10,029 nucleotides of DNA from Pseudomonadota bacterium (GCA_023435545.1 JAEYRQ010000448.1:1-10029), one strand, 5' to 3'. Positions 1-9,516 are shown, counted from the first letter of the stretch. Translations and numbers: made by a program. Notes: generated by a model from the letters alone, not told the origin.

Positions 1-1847
1 ACCTGGAACTGGTCGCGACGCTGGCGGGCGAGCGGCGCGGCAGCCTGCTGTCCGCGATCGACCGGACGCTGACGGCACCGGGCGGCCGCGAGCTGGCGGG
101 TCGCGTCGCCTCGCCGCTGACCGATCCGGGGGCGATCGCCGCCCGTCACGACGCAGTCGAATGGCTGGCCGAGCGCGGTGACGTCCGGCGCGCCGTGCGA
201 GAGACGCTGCGCACCGCCCCCGACATCGCCCGGGCGCGGGCACGAATCGCCGTCGGTCGCGCCGGTCCCCGCGACCTCGCCGCGATCCGCGATGGCATCG
301 CCGCCGCCGCCATTGCCGCCCAGTGCCTCCGTGCTGGAGGCGAGGCGGGTGGCGCGATCGTCCGGATCATCGAGCGGCTGGGCGCGCCGGATGCCGATCT
401 GCACGCCCGGCTCGAAGCGGCGCTGGTCGACCGCCCGCCTCTCCTGCGGCGCGACGGCGGCTTCGTCAGGCCGGGCTGTTCGGCCGACCTCGACGAGGCG
501 CGCGGCTTACGCGACGAGAGCCGCAAGGTGGTCGCCGGCCTCCAGGCGAAATACCAGGACCAGACCGGCATCCGCACGCTGAAGGTTCGCCACAACAACG
601 TGCTCGGCTATTTCGTCGAGATCACCGTCCAGCACATGGAGAAGATGTCGGCCGAGCCGCTCGCCGGCACCTTTTTCCATCGCCAGACGCTGGCGAACCA
701 GGTCCGCTACTCGACTGCCGAGCTGGCCGATCTGGAAGGCCGCATCGCCACGGCAGCGGAGCGCGCACTGGCGCTGGAAGGCGAGATCTTCGATCAACTC
801 GCCGAAGCCATCCTCGCCGACGGGACGGCGCTGGAGGCGGCTACCGCGGCGCTCGGCGAGCTCGACGTCCATGCAGGCTTCGCGGAACTCGCGGTCGAGC
901 GCGACTATGTGCGTCCGCTGGTCGAGGAGGGCGCCATCTTCGAAATTGCCGGCGGCCGCCATCCGGTCGTCGAGCAGGCGCTGGCAGCGGATGCGGCCGG
1001 ACCCTTCGTCGCCAACGACTGCGACCTGTCGCCGCCCGACGGAGGCTGCGACGGCCAGATCATGCTGTTGACCGGCCCGAACATGGCCGGCAAGTCGACC
1101 TTTCTCCGGCAGAACGCGCTCATCGCGATCCTCGCCCAGGCAGGTGCTTTCGTGCCGGCGGCGCGCGCCCGCATCGGCGTCGTCGACCGGCTGTTCTCCC
1201 GTGTCGGTGCGGCCGACGATCTGGCGCGCGGCCGCTCGACCTTCATGGTCGAAATGGTCGAAACCGCCGCGATCCTGAACCAGGCAGGTCCGCGCGCGCT
1301 GGTGATCCTCGACGAGATCGGCCGGGGGACGGCGACCTTCGATGGCCTGTCGATCGCCTGGGCCACCGTCGAGCACCTGCACGAGGTGAACCGCTGCCGG
1401 GCGCTGTTCGCGACCCACTTCCACGAGCTGACCGCGCTCGCCGAGACCCTGCCGCGGCTCTCCAACTCGACCGTCAGGGTCAAGGAGTGGAAGGGCGAGG
1501 TGATCTTCCTGCACGAGGTCGCGCCGGGCGCCGCCGACCGCTCCTACGGCATCCAGGTGGCGAAGCTCGCCGGCCTGCCCGCAGCCGTGGTGTCTCGGGC
1601 GCGCGAGGTGCTGGAGACGCTGGAAGAGACCGACAGGCGCGCGGGCACCGCCGGACTGATCGAGGATCTGCCGCTGTTCTCCGCCCATGTGCGCCGCCCA
1701 GCCCCGCCGCCCGGACCCGCCATGCGGGCCGACTCCGCCCTTGCCGAACGCCTCGCCGCGCTGGTACCCGACGACATCACCCCGCGCCAGGCGCTCGAAC
1801 TGGTCTACGAGCTGAAGGCGCTAGCACAGGATACGCCCGAACGATGA
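1..1847 (+). CDS. mutS: DNA mismatch repair protein MutS, 5'-truncated by the window edge
   Basis: MutS recognises mismatches and small loops and, as an ATP-driven clamp, recruits MutL. The reading frame is already open at base 3, and 614 residues plus the stop are visible; the usual length is about 850-910, so roughly the first 280 residues (mismatch-binding and connector domains) lie outside. The fragment begins in the core domain with a [10 protein letters not shown] segment typical of MutS. It continues through the clamp ([12 protein letters not shown]) and lever helices ([17 protein letters not shown]). The ATPase follows: Walker [10 protein letters not shown] at bases 1074-1100, the STFMVEM signature, Walker [12 protein letters not shown] with Asp-Glu at 1311-1316, then ATHFHEL. 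Near the C-terminus DLPLF (1665-1679) sits where the E. coli protein has its beta-clamp-binding motif. A proline-rich linker leads to [17 protein letters not shown], the tetramerisation segment. All ATPase motifs are intact. The stop overlaps the glnD start. Confidence 0.97.
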   Translation, partial: LELVATLAGERRGSLLSAIDRTLTAPGGRELAGRVASPLTDPGAIAARHDAVEWLAERGDVRRAVRETLRTAPDIARARARIAVGRAGPRDLAAIRDGIAAAAIAAQCLRAGGEAGGAIVRIIERLGAPDADLHARLEAALVDRPPLLRRDGGFVRPGCSADLDEARGLRDESRKVVAGLQAKYQDQTGIRTLKVRHNNVLGYFVEITVQHMEKMSAEPLAGTFFHRQTLANQVRYSTAELADLEGRIATAAERALALEGEIFDQLAEAILADGTALEAATAALGELDVHAGFAELAVERDYVRPLVEEGAIFEIAGGRHPVVEQALAADAAGPFVANDCDLSPPDGGCDGQIMLLTGPNMAGKSTFLRQNALIAILAQAGAFVPAARARIGVVDRLFSRVGAADDLARGRSTFMVEMVETAAILNQAGPRALVILDEIGRGTATFDGLSIAWATVEHLHEVNRCRALFATHFHELTALAETLPRLSNSTVRVKEWKGEVIFLHEVAPGAADRSYGIQVAKLAGLPAAVVSRAREVLETLEETDRRAGTAGLIEDLPLFSAHVRRPAPPPGPAMRADSALAERLAALVPDDITPRQALELVYELKALAQDTPER

Positions 1848-4615
1848 ACAGGCCGCAGCGCCATCGTGCGCAGATCGTCGAGGCCGAGGCGCTGGCGGCT
1901 GAGCTCTCTGCCCTGCATGCCGAGCATGGCGCGCCCGCCGCCTTCCGCACGGCGATGCTCGCCCGTCTGAAGGCTGTCCGGGCTGACGCCCTGCGCACCA
2001 TCCAGGACTGGCTTTCGGAGGAGGGCCGCGGCCTCGCCTGCGCCCAGCGGATCGCCGCGCTGCAGGACGCGATCGTGCACGCGGTCTTCCTGTTCGCCAC
2101 CCGCACTGCATTCCCCGCCGACAACCCCTCGTCGTCCGAGCGGCTGTCGGTGATCGCGACGGGTGGTTACGGTCGGGGGACGATGGCGCCCGGCTCGGAC
2201 GTCGATCTCCTGTTTCTGCTCCCCTACAAGAAGACGCCGTGGAGCGAGAGCGTCGTCGAGCAGATCCTCTACACGCTCTGGGACATGGAGCTGAAGGTCG
2301 GCCACGCGGTGCGCTCGGTCGACGACTGCATCCGGCTGTCGAAGTCGGACATGACCATCCGCACCTCGATCCTGGACGCACGGTTCCTCTGCGGCGACAG
2401 GGCGATGTTCGAGGAACTCGTGGCTCGCTTCGATGCCGATGTCGTGACCGGCACCGGGGCCGAATTCATCGAGGCAAAACTCGCCGAGCGCGACGCACGC
2501 CATGCCAGAGCTGGCGAATCCCGTTACCTGGTCGAACCGAACGTCAAGGACGGCAAGGGCGGGCTGCGCGACCTGCAGACGCTGTTCTGGATCGCCAAGT
2601 ACTTCTACCGGGTCGGAACCGGCGAGGAACTGGTCGATCTCGGCGTGTTCGACCGCTCCGAGGCGCGCCTGTTCCGCCGCTGCGAGGACTTCCTGTGGGC
2701 GGTACGCTGCCACCTGCACTTCCTCACCGGCCGCGCCGACGAACGGCTGACCTTCGACCTGCAGCGCGACATGGCGAACCGGCTCGGCTATACGCCGCAT
2801 CCGGGGCTTCGCGAGGTCGAGCGCTTCATGAAGCACTATTTCCTCGTCGCCAAGGACGTCGGCGACCTGACCCGCATCTTCTGCTCGGACCTGGAGATGC
2901 GGCACGTCAAGCGTACGCAGGTGCTGTCGCGCTTCATGCAGCGCTTCCGGCGCCGCAAGCCGGGCTATCTGTCGGAGAGCGAGGACTTCGTCATCGAAGC
3001 CAACCGGCTCAACGTCACCGACGATCTCGCCTTCGAACGAGATCCGGTGAACCTGATCCGGATGTTCTTCCTCGCCGACAAGTACAATCTCCCGTTCCAC
3101 CCCGAGGCGCTCAAGCTCGCCCGCCGCTCGCTGAAGCTGATCGACCAGCCGCTGCGCGAGAACCCGGAAGCGAACCGGCTGTTCATGAAGGTGCTCACCT
3201 CCAGAAACGATCCGGAGGTGGTGCTCAGGCGGATGAACGAAGCCGGCGTGCTCGGCCGGTTCATTCCGGATTTCGGGCGGATCGTCGGGCTGGTGCAGTT
3301 CAACATGTACCACCACTTCACAGTCGACGAGCATCTGGTGCGCTCGATCGGCATCCTCGCCGACATCGAGCAGGGACGCCACGCCGACGATCACCCGCTC
3401 GCCAACGAGATCATCCATACCATCCAGAACCGCGACGTCCTGTATCTGGCGCTGTTCCTGCACGACGTTGCCAAGGGGCGGCCGGAGGATCATTCCATCG
3501 CCGGCGCCCGCATCGCCCGCCGGCTGGCACCGCGGCTGGGCTTTTCGCCGTCTGACACCGAGACGGTCGCCTGGCTGATCGAGAAGCATCTGGTGATGAG
3601 CATGATCGCCCAGTCGCGCGACCTCGCCGATCGCAAGACCATCGAGGATTTCGCCGGCCAGGTGCAGAGCCTCGAGCGGCTGAAGCTGCTCCTGATCCTC
3701 ACGGTCGCCGACATCCGCGCGGTCGGCCCCGGCGTCTGGAACGGCTGGAAGGGCCAGCTCCTGCGCACGCTCTACTACGAGACTGAACCGGTGCTCGCCG
3801 GCGGCCACAGCCAGATACAGCGCACCGTGAGGATCGCGGCGGCGCAGGCGGCCCTGCGCGAGGCGCTCGCCGATTGGAGCGAGGGGGAGCTCGCCGCATA
3901 TCGCGACCGCCACTATCCGGCCTACTGGCTGAGGACCGACCTCGAGCGCCAGGTGGAACACGCCCGCTTCCTGCGCGACCTCGACGGCCAGCGCCGCAAG
4001 CTCGCCACCCGGGCGAAGCCCGACGAGTTCCGGGAGATCACCGAGATCACCGTCTTCGCGCCCGACCATCCGCGGCTGCTGTCGATCATCACCGGCGCGT
4101 GTGCGGCGGCCGGCGCCAACATCGTCGACGCGCAGATCTTCACCACCTCCGACGGCTTTGCGCTGGACACGATTTTCGTCTCGCGCGAACTGCCGGAGGA
4201 CGCGGACGAGCGCCGCCGCGCCGAGCGTATCGGAAAACTGATCGAGCAGTCGCTGGAGGGCAATGCGCCGCTGCCTGACCTGGTCGGAAAGCGGGCGGCG
4301 CCGAGGGCACGCATCCGGGCGTTCTCGGTGGAGCCCTATGTGCTCGTCAACAACACCTGGTCGAACCGGTTCACGGTGATCGAGATCTCCGGCCTCGACC
4401 GCCCCGGCCTGCTGTACGAGCTGACGGGCGTGCTGGCCAGGCTCAACCTCAACATCGCCTCCGCCCACATCGCCACCTTCGGCGAGCGGGCGGTCGACGT
4501 CTTCTATGTGACCGACCTGACTGGCCAGAAGATCACCAACGCCAACCGCCAGGCGGCGATCCGCCGCCACCTGATGCAGGTGTTCCAACCCGCCCGCGAG
4601 GGCGCAGCGGCGTGA
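1844..4615 (+). CDS. glnD: Bifunctional [protein-PII] uridylyltransferase / uridylyl-removing enzyme GlnD
   Basis: GlnD senses glutamine and adds UMP to PII proteins (GlnB/GlnK) when nitrogen is short, or removes it when glutamine is plentiful. The protein has 923 residues, normal for the family in alphaproteobacteria. The nucleotidyltransferase domain shows GGYGRG at residues 107-112 and the metal-binding pair Asp119/Asp121 in DVDLLF. The central HD hydrolase domain has HHFTVDEH at 490-497 and the His540-Asp541 doublet in LFLHDVAKG. Two C-terminal ACT domains, the glutamine sensors, begin near 731 ([13 protein letters not shown]) and 843 ([15 protein letters not shown]). The ATG lies in an ATGA overlap with the mutS stop and has a weak AGGA 12 bases upstream, so translation is probably coupled to mutS. 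The same frame is open far upstream through mutS, but that part reads as arginine/proline-rich shadow without domain resemblance. Both activities look intact. Confidence 0.97.
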   Translation: MNRPQRHRAQIVEAEALAAELSALHAEHGAPAAFRTAMLARLKAVRADALRTIQDWLSEEGRGLACAQRIAALQDAIVHAVFLFATRTAFPADNPSSSERLSVIATGGYGRGTMAPGSDVDLLFLLPYKKTPWSESVVEQILYTLWDMELKVGHAVRSVDDCIRLSKSDMTIRTSILDARFLCGDRAMFEELVARFDADVVTGTGAEFIEAKLAERDARHARAGESRYLVEPNVKDGKGGLRDLQTLFWIAKYFYRVGTGEELVDLGVFDRSEARLFRRCEDFLWAVRCHLHFLTGRADERLTFDLQRDMANRLGYTPHPGLREVERFMKHYFLVAKDVGDLTRIFCSDLEMRHVKRTQVLSRFMQRFRRRKPGYLSESEDFVIEANRLNVTDDLAFERDPVNLIRMFFLADKYNLPFHPEALKLARRSLKLIDQPLRENPEANRLFMKVLTSRNDPEVVLRRMNEAGVLGRFIPDFGRIVGLVQFNMYHHFTVDEHLVRSIGILADIEQGRHADDHPLANEIIHTIQNRDVLYLALFLHDVAKGRPEDHSIAGARIARRLAPRLGFSPSDTETVAWLIEKHLVMSMIAQSRDLADRKTIEDFAGQVQSLERLKLLLILTVADIRAVGPGVWNGWKGQLLRTLYYETEPVLAGGHSQIQRTVRIAAAQAALREALADWSEGELAAYRDRHYPAYWLRTDLERQVEHARFLRDLDGQRRKLATRAKPDEFREITEITVFAPDHPRLLSIITGACAAAGANIVDAQIFTTSDGFALDTIFVSRELPEDADERRRAERIGKLIEQSLEGNAPLPDLVGKRAAPRARIRAFSVEPYVLVNNTWSNRFTVIEISGLDRPGLLYELTGVLARLNLNIASAHIATFGERAVDVFYVTDLTGQKITNANRQAAIRRHLMQVFQPAREGAAA

Positions 4616-4710
4616 TCGGATCGTCGTGACGGCTGCCACGGTTTCGGATAGGGTCCGCCGCCGCGCCGGCGCCGCTTCGGCCGTGGGGCCGGTCGACTAG
4701 GGGATTCTCC

Positions 4711-6300
4711 ATGGCGCTTCTCCGCCATTTCGCCACCGTCGGCGGCGGCACCATCGTCAGTCGCGTCCTGGGCTTTGCCCGCGACGTGCTCACCGCCTCC
4801 GCGCTGGGGACGGGGCCGGTGGCGGATGCCTTTTTCGTCGCTTTCCGGCTGCCCAACCTGTTCCGGCGGGTGTTCGCGGAAGGCGCCTTCAACGCCGCCT
4901 TCGTGCCGCTGTTCGCCAAGGCGCTCGAAGGCGAGGGAGCGCGGCAGGCCCGCCGCTTCGCCGAGGAGGCGCTCTCGGCGCTGCTGTTCGTGCTGCTGCT
5001 GCTGACCGCGCTGGCCGAGATCGCCATGCCGCTGTTCATGTTCGTGCTGGCGCCGGGTTTTGTCGAGGATGCGGAGAAGTTCGACCTCTCGATCCTGCTC
5101 ACCCGCATCACCTTCCCCTATCTCACCTTCATCTCGCTGGTGGCGCTCCTGTCTGGCGTGCTCAATGCGCTCGGCCGCTTCGCGGCGGCCGCCTTCGCGC
5201 CGGCGCTGCTCAACGCCGTGCTGATCGGCGCGCTCCTGCTGATCCACGCCGCCGGCCACGACGGCAGCCGGGCGGCGGGGATCTGGCTCGCCTGGGGGGT
5301 ATTCGTCGCCGGCATCGTCCAGCTCATCATGCTGGTCGTCGCGGCGCGCCGCGTCGGCATGGGGCTGACGCTGGTCAGGCCGCGGCTGACGCCCGGCGTC
5401 AGGCGGCTGATCGTGCTCGGCATTCCCGGCGTCATCGCCGGCGGCATCACCCAGATCAACATCGTCATCGGCACCATGATCGCCTCGATGGCGCCGGGTG
5501 CGGTCTCCTACCTCTACTATGCCGACCGGCTCTACCAGCTGCCGCTCGGCACCATCGGCATCGCCATCGGCGTGGTGCTCCTGCCGGAACTGTCGCGCCG
5601 CCTGCGGTCGGGCGACCGGGAAGGCGTGATGAACGGACAGAACCGGGCGCTTGAGTTCGCGATGACGCTGACGCTGCCCTGCGCGGCAGCCCTGATCGTC
5701 GTTCCCGGCCCGATTATCCGCGGCCTGTTCGAGCGCGGCGCCTTCGGCCCGGAGGATACCGCCGCCACCGCCGCCGCGCTCGCCGCCTTCGCGTTCGGGC
5801 TGCCGGCCTTCGTGCTCAACAAGGTGCTGGCACCGGCGTTCTTCGCCCGCGAGGACACCAGGACGCCCATGTGGTACGCGGGCATCAACGTCGTGGCCAA
5901 CATCGTCCTGTCGCTCGCCCTGTTCCCGGTGTTCGGCCATGTCGGGATCGCGGCGGCGACCTCGATCGCCGGCTGGATCAACTCGAGCCTGCTCGCCTGG
6001 AACCTCTGGCGCGGGGGCGAACTCGTGCCCGATGCGCGGCTGAAGCGCCGGACGCTGCTCGCCCTCCATGCCACCGCCTGGATGGTCGCCGCGTTGCTCC
6101 TCGCGGACCGGCTGATGGAGCCGCTGGCGGCGCGCGGCGACTTCGGCTCGCTGGCGGTGCTCCTGATCCTGGTCGCGGTCGGCGTCGCGATGTTCGCCGG
6201 GCTGGCGGTGGCCACTGGCGTGATCACCCGCGCCGATCTCGGCCGCGCCGTCACCCGTCCTGCCGCGGGAAGTCCCGGCAACGGGTCCGACCGCGCTTGA
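4711..6300 (+). CDS. murJ: Lipid II flippase MurJ (MviN family)
   Basis: MurJ is an inner-membrane protein of the MOP superfamily that moves lipid II, the peptidoglycan precursor, from the cytoplasmic to the periplasmic face; it is normally essential. The product has 529 residues (E. coli has 511) and is strongly hydrophobic throughout, consistent with the family's 14 membrane helices; one clear span is at about 91-117. The N-terminus carries Arg18, Arg24, Asp39 and Arg52, the charged residues of the central cavity, at the same numbers as in E. coli. The [11 protein letters not shown] motif follows, with Arg273 likely equal to E. coli Arg270. The position of E. coli Glu273 is Gln276 here, which I believe is usual outside gammaproteobacteria. 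The start is supported by AGGGGA at 4699-4704, six bases before the ATG. A 95-base gap separates it from glnD; a weak promoter there is possible but not convincing. Confidence 0.96.
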   Translation: MALLRHFATVGGGTIVSRVLGFARDVLTASALGTGPVADAFFVAFRLPNLFRRVFAEGAFNAAFVPLFAKALEGEGARQARRFAEEALSALLFVLLLLTALAEIAMPLFMFVLAPGFVEDAEKFDLSILLTRITFPYLTFISLVALLSGVLNALGRFAAAAFAPALLNAVLIGALLLIHAAGHDGSRAAGIWLAWGVFVAGIVQLIMLVVAARRVGMGLTLVRPRLTPGVRRLIVLGIPGVIAGGITQINIVIGTMIASMAPGAVSYLYYADRLYQLPLGTIGIAIGVVLLPELSRRLRSGDREGVMNGQNRALEFAMTLTLPCAAALIVVPGPIIRGLFERGAFGPEDTAATAAALAAFAFGLPAFVLNKVLAPAFFAREDTRTPMWYAGINVVANIVLSLALFPVFGHVGIAAATSIAGWINSSLLAWNLWRGGELVPDARLKRRTLLALHATAWMVAALLLADRLMEPLAARGDFGSLAVLLILVAVGVAMFAGLAVATGVITRADLGRAVTRPAAGSPGNGSDRA

Positions 6301-6325
6301 ATCCCCACCCCCGATCGGCCATAAG
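6297..6325 (+). promoter_or_regulatory. Possible sigma-70 promoter for trpS
   Basis: TTGAAT (6297-6302) and CATAAG (6320-6325) are separated by 17 bases. Each matches four of six positions of the TTGACA/TATAAT consensus, and CATAAG is the most A/T-rich patch in this short gap. Transcription would begin about 20 bases before the trpS start. The -35 element overlaps the murJ stop. The match is modest and trpS may simply be read through from murJ. Confidence 0.3.
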
Positions 6326-6341
6326 GCGCCGGCATTTCCCC

Positions 6342-6346
6342 GGAGG
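6342..6346 (+). promoter_or_regulatory. Ribosome binding site that decides the trpS start
   Basis: A strong GGAGG lies before two adjacent ATG codons at 6350 and 6353. It is only three bases from the first and six from the second. The normal spacing of five to nine bases favours the second ATG, giving a protein beginning MTAFQERVF, which also resembles the N-termini I know from related TrpRS proteins. Confidence 0.65.
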
Positions 6347-6352
6347 AACATG

Positions 6353-7399
6353 ATGACGGCGTTTCAGGAGCGCGTCTTTTCCGGCGTCCAGCCGACCGGA
6401 AACCTGCATCTGGGCAACTATCTCGGCGCCATCAAGCGCTTTGTCGCCCTGCAGGACACGTTCGACTGCATCTATTGCGTCGTCGACATGCACGCGATCA
6501 CACAGGCGACGTCGGTCTGGGGCGGCCCGGCCGAGCTGAAGCGATCGACCCGCGAGGTGACGGCCGCCTTCCTGGCCGCCGGCATCGACCCTGACCGCCA
6601 TATCGTCTTCAACCAGAGCCAGGTCGGCGAGCACGCCGAACTCGCCTGGGTGTTCAACTGCGTCGCCCGCATGGGCTGGCTCAACCGCATGACCCAGTTC
6701 AAGGAGAAGGCGGGCAAGCACCGGGAGAACGCTTCCGTCGGCCTGTTCGCCTATCCGACCCTGATGGCCGCCGACATCCTCGTCTACAGGGCGACGCATG
6801 TTCCGGTCGGCGAGGACCAGAAGCAGCACCTCGAACTGACTCGCGACATCGCCCAGAAGTTCAACACCGACTTCGCCGACCAGATCCACAAGGTGACCGG
6901 CCAGGACGTGTTCTTCCCGCTGACCGAGCCGGTGATTCAGGGGCCCGCGACCCGGGTGATGAGCCTGCGCGACGGTTCGAAGAAGATGTCGAAGTCGGAC
7001 CCCTCCGACTATTCCCGCATCAATCTGACCGACGACGCCGACACCATCGCCCAGAAGATTCGCAAGGCGAAGACCGATCCCGAACCGCTCCCCTCCGACG
7101 AAAAGGGGCTCGACAGCCGTCCGGAGGCCGACAATCTTGTCGGCATCTACGCGGCGCTGCTGGACATCTCCAAGGCAGACGTGCTCGTCGAGTACGGTGG
7201 TGCGCAGTTCTCCACTTTCAAGGCGGCGCTCGTCGACCTCGCGGTGGCGAAGCTCGCCCCTATCGCCGCCGAGATGCGCAGGCTCACCGCCGATCCGGGC
7301 CACATCGATGCCGTGCTGAAGTCCGGCGCCGACCGGGCCCGCGCGATCGCCGCCCCGATCATGGCCGAGGTCAAGGACGTCGTCGGCTTCCTGCGCTGA
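6353..7399 (+). CDS. trpS: Tryptophanyl-tRNA synthetase
   Basis: This cytoplasmic class Ic synthetase joins tryptophan to tRNA-Trp in two ATP-dependent steps. The product has 348 residues from the preferred ATG (349 from the ATG three bases earlier), matching the usual 330-355. The N-terminus holds the Rossmann-fold motif TGNLHLGNY at residues 15-23, the family's version of HIGH. The central GEDQKQH at 153-159 belongs to the conserved active-site segment, and KMSKS is at 211-215 in [10 protein letters not shown]. The C-terminal helical region continues to the end without interruption. There is no leader peptide, attenuator or T-box visible in the 52 bases before it, so no tryptophan-specific control is evident. 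It is the last gene of the plus-strand block and faces a convergent gene 37 bases downstream. Confidence 0.97.
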   Translation: MTAFQERVFSGVQPTGNLHLGNYLGAIKRFVALQDTFDCIYCVVDMHAITQATSVWGGPAELKRSTREVTAAFLAAGIDPDRHIVFNQSQVGEHAELAWVFNCVARMGWLNRMTQFKEKAGKHRENASVGLFAYPTLMAADILVYRATHVPVGEDQKQHLELTRDIAQKFNTDFADQIHKVTGQDVFFPLTEPVIQGPATRVMSLRDGSKKMSKSDPSDYSRINLTDDADTIAQKIRKAKTDPEPLPSDEKGLDSRPEADNLVGIYAALLDISKADVLVEYGGAQFSTFKAALVDLAVAKLAPIAAEMRRLTADPGHIDAVLKSGADRARAIAAPIMAEVKDVVGFLR

Positions 7400-7419
7400 C
7401 GGGCAGAATCCGATTTCAG

Positions 7420-7440
7420 GTGAGGCCGCCGCATCCTCAC
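7420..7440. terminator. Hairpin at the convergent junction, possible bidirectional terminator
   Basis: GTGAGG (7420-7425) and CCTCAC (7435-7440) can form a perfect six-pair stem with a nine-base loop. It sits between the trpS stop and the end of the convergent NHL gene and overlaps that gene's last codons. Neither strand has a U-run after the stem, so it is not a classical intrinsic terminator; the position is the main argument. Confidence 0.3.
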
Positions 7441-9392
7441 GGACGCTGCGGTGGGCCGATCAGCGGCGTCTTCAGCGGCGCGGCCATGCCGATCAGCACC
7501 ACCATGTGCTGGCCGCCCGGATTGACCTGGATCGGCGCGTTCCGCCAGTTGTTGGTGATCCAGACATTGCCCGAGGGATCGATCTGGACGGAGGTGTTGC
7601 GCTGCAGGCCATCGAAAGCGTAGCCGCCGGGGGGCGAGATCGCGTCGCCGGTCTTCGCGCCGGGCGGGCAATTCTCGGGCTTCGCCCCGCACAGCTGCGA
7701 GACGCGCTTCTGGCCGAAGTTCGCCACCCACACCGTGTCGTTGCCGTCCACCGCAATGCCCCACGGCCGGACCGCGCCGCCGCCGGTGAAGCGCTCGCTG
7801 ATCACTCCGTCCGGGGTGATCATCATCACCGACGCATTGCTGACCTTTGGGATGCGCAGGTAGTTGTCGCCCGGATGGCAGGGGATGTTGATGACGCCCG
7901 AATTGGCGATCCAGACATTGCCGAGGCTGTCGAGAGCAAGGCCGATCGGCTTTCGAACGCCGGACCCGGCCGGGGTGCGGAACGTAACGTTGCCGTCGGG
8001 ATCGAGCCGGATGACCTGATTGCTCTGGTTGCCGGCGATCCAGACATTGCCGTCCGCGTCGGTGACGAGCCCGAACGGCTTCAGGAGGCGGATGTCGGAG
8101 AAGTTCCGTGCCTGCGCCGGGTTGCCGCCGGGATAGAGCGTCGCGGAATTGTTGCCGCAGTTGGCGACCCAGATGTTGCCGTCGCGATCCGACGCCATGC
8201 CCTGCGGCTTCTTGATGTCGCCCTGCCGGAAGCCGGCCGGAGGCGACAGCGGCGTTCCGTCGATATCGAACTTCGAGACGCTGCGGTCGCGCGGCGGCCG
8301 ATTGCAGGTGGACCCGGCAAAACCGAAGCTCGCCGCCCATAGCTTTCCGTCGGGATCGAAGGTGATGCCGTAGCCGGCGCCGTCGAGCCCGCCGCCGGTG
8401 AAGGGCGAGGTCGGTGCGGGCTTGCCGGAGGGATCGAGCACAAAGAGCTTTCGGCCGCCGCACACCTTGGAGAAGGGCGTCGCGCCGTAGGTGTAGTTGT
8501 TGATGATGTAGACGTTGCCGTCCGGGTCGAAGGCGACATTGCCTGGTCCGTCGAAGGACTTGCCATCGCCGACGAAGCGCAGCGCCAGCGTCCAGGTGGC
8601 GGGCGCCTTGGAGAGCACAGGCCGGTAGGACGCCTCGCGCCCCGACAGCCTGAACAGCGGCTTGGCGTTGTTGGCGGGATGGCGGGCGATGTTGAGCGTG
8701 GCCTGCAGCGTGTCGCCCGGTGTCTCACCGCCAGGCGGCGTGGCCAGTTGCAGCAGCCTCCGGCATTGCGCCGAGTCTGGGCTTCGGGCGCACGCCGAGA
8801 GCAGGTTCGCCAGCGAATTGAACTGCCCCATCGTCTGCGTCTCGGTCCCGTTCGGCGCCGTGGCGACCACGGTTGCAAGGTCGCCCGAAGCGATGTCCGC
8901 CAGGTTGTGGGCCATCATTGCGGCGTTCGCCGGCCCCGGCGCCACGCCGGCGGCGGTCCGCCCGTCGAGGAACTGGTTGTAGGCGTAGGCGAAGGCGACG
9001 GTCGTGCGTTCGTTGATCGTCACTCGCGCCGGCACTTGGCCGGCGCCGAGAGCGGCGGCCAGGCGTATGGGTCCCGTCACGGGCGACCTCGGCCGGTTGC
9101 CGACCGCTCCGCCGCTTGCCACCAGATAGAGCACCGAACCGGTGGGAGGCTCGTCATAGGTGATGCGGAACGCGCCCGCGCCATCCGCGCGCGCCTTGCC
9201 GAGCTGCCTCGCGCCGCCGCCGGCGGACGTGCCCGCCTGGAACAGCTGCACCAGCGCGTAGGAGACCGGGATGTCGCCGCTGCGAACCTGGCCCGCCTGC
9301 TCCGCGGCCGAGGCGCCGCCCGCCGCCAGGGTCATCGAGGCCGCCAGCGCGATGCCTCCGACCGACCTCGCGCGCGCATTTCGGTGACTCAT
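7437..9392 (-). CDS. Secreted NHL/Vgb-like beta-propeller protein of unknown function
   Basis: The protein has 651 residues. A Sec signal peptide is clear: a basic start (HRNARARS), a hydrophobic core (about 11-26) and a likely cleavage after Ala-Ser-Ala near residue 29. Residues about 31-130 are beta-rich and could be an Ig-like or carboxypeptidase-regulatory-like fold. Residues about 120-250 contain VTINERTTVAFAYAYNQF and a helical stretch with Cys201 and Cys210; I have seen this arrangement in other secreted NHL proteins but cannot name the domain. From 283 to 614 there are seven repeats of the form G-x-x-x-D-x-x-G-N-V-W-I-A-N, expected to make a seven-bladed propeller related to NHL and virginiamycin B lyase (Vgb) proteins. 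Eight cysteines in all suggest disulfides. The start is fixed by AAAGGA seven bases before the ATG; an ATG 17 codons upstream would bury the signal peptide. No catalytic residues can be named, and Vgb-type lyase activity should not be assumed. Confidence 0.85.
   Translation of the reverse strand: MSHRNARARSVGGIALAASMTLAAGGASAAEQAGQVRSGDIPVSYALVQLFQAGTSAGGGARQLGKARADGAGAFRITYDEPPTGSVLYLVASGGAVGNRPRSPVTGPIRLAAALGAGQVPARVTINERTTVAFAYAYNQFLDGRTAAGVAPGPANAAMMAHNLADIASGDLATVVATAPNGTETQTMGQFNSLANLLSACARSPDSAQCRRLLQLATPPGGETPGDTLQATLNIARHPANNAKPLFRLSGREASYRPVLSKAPATWTLALRFVGDGKSFDGPGNVAFDPDGNVYIINNYTYGATPFSKVCGGRKLFVLDPSGKPAPTSPFTGGGLDGAGYGITFDPDGKLWAASFGFAGSTCNRPPRDRSVSKFDIDGTPLSPPAGFRQGDIKKPQGMASDRDGNIWVANCGNNSATLYPGGNPAQARNFSDIRLLKPFGLVTDADGNVWIAGNQSNQVIRLDPDGNVTFRTPAGSGVRKPIGLALDSLGNVWIANSGVINIPCHPGDNYLRIPKVSNASVMMITPDGVISERFTGGGAVRPWGIAVDGNDTVWVANFGQKRVSQLCGAKPENCPPGAKTGDAISPPGGYAFDGLQRNTSVQIDPSGNVWITNNWRNAPIQVNPGGQHMVVLIGMAAPLKTPLIGPPQRP
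7551..8546 (-). repeat. Seven NHL/Vgb-type repeats encoding the beta-propeller
   Basis: The repeat cores are at residues 283-297, 341-355, 397-411, 440-454, 483-497, 544-558 and 600-614 of the NHL protein. The spacing of 43 residues is exact between the third, fourth and fifth copies. Longer spacings elsewhere come from cysteine-containing inserts. At the DNA level (plus strand) GATCCAGACATTGCC recurs at 7557-7571, 7908-7922 and 8037-8051. Two of these extend to 19 identical bases. Confidence 0.8.
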
Positions 9393-9399
9393 ATCGAAG

Positions 9400-9405
9400 T
9401 CCTTT
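9400..9405 (-). promoter_or_regulatory. Ribosome binding site of the NHL gene
   Basis: On the minus strand AAAGGA lies seven bases upstream of the ATG at 9392. It is what separates this start from the in-frame ATG at 9443, which would add 17 residues (MHVTWRDID...) before the signal peptide. Confidence 0.6.
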
Positions 9406-9472
9406 CGGCTTGCGCTGTCGATGTCGCGCCACGTCACGTGCATGAGTCGCCGCTCAAAATGAAGGGAGTGTT

Positions 9473-9498
9473 GACGGCAGGCAGATTTCTCGGGTTCC
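9473..9498 (-). promoter_or_regulatory. Possible EcfG-type (general stress response) promoter before the NHL gene
   Basis: The 124-base gap (9393-9516) between the dehydrogenase and the NHL gene holds, on the minus strand, GGAAC (9498-9494), then 17 bases, then CGTC (9476-9473). The EcfG consensus of alphaproteobacteria is GGAAC, 16-17 bases, CGTT, so one position differs. Transcription would start about 70-75 bases before the ATG. The gap also contains a small inverted repeat CACGTCACGTG (9430-9440) of no clear meaning. No intrinsic terminator for the upstream gene is visible. Confidence 0.25.
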
Positions 9499-9516
9499 GC
9501 CGGAGATGGGGCCGGT

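Noticed and set aside
323..1843. The glnD frame stays open upstream for about 1,500 bases, suggesting a 1,430-residue fusion
   Set aside because: This part overlaps mutS out of frame and reads as Arg/Pro/Gly-rich sequence without domains. GlnD is full length from the ATG at 1844.
1805..4639. A 944-codon open frame antisense to glnD
   Set aside because: It mirrors a GC-rich gene whose third positions rarely give stops on the opposite strand. Its product is low-complexity in composition and shows no domain, while glnD on the other strand has every expected motif.
4625..4652. Possible murJ promoter (GTGACG with GATAGG)
   Set aside because: The spacing is only 15 bases and both boxes are weak. 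The rest of the 95-base gap is GC-rich with short self-complementary stretches (for example GCGCCGGCGC) and no U-run, so neither a promoter nor a terminator can be supported.
4504..6351. A 615-codon open frame antisense to murJ
   Set aside because: It is rich in Gln, Arg, His and Glu, as expected from reversing codons of a hydrophobic GC-rich membrane protein. No domain or ribosome binding site supports it.
7437..9392. Calling the NHL protein a virginiamycin B lyase or resistance gene
   Set aside because: The resemblance is limited to the generic repeat motif. The large N-terminal region, signal peptide and cysteine inserts differ from Vgb, and no catalytic residue could be placed.
9430..9440. 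Inverted repeat CACGTCACGTG as an operator
   Set aside because: Five-base arms around a single centre base are expected by chance at this length and composition, and no matching regulator is present in the window.
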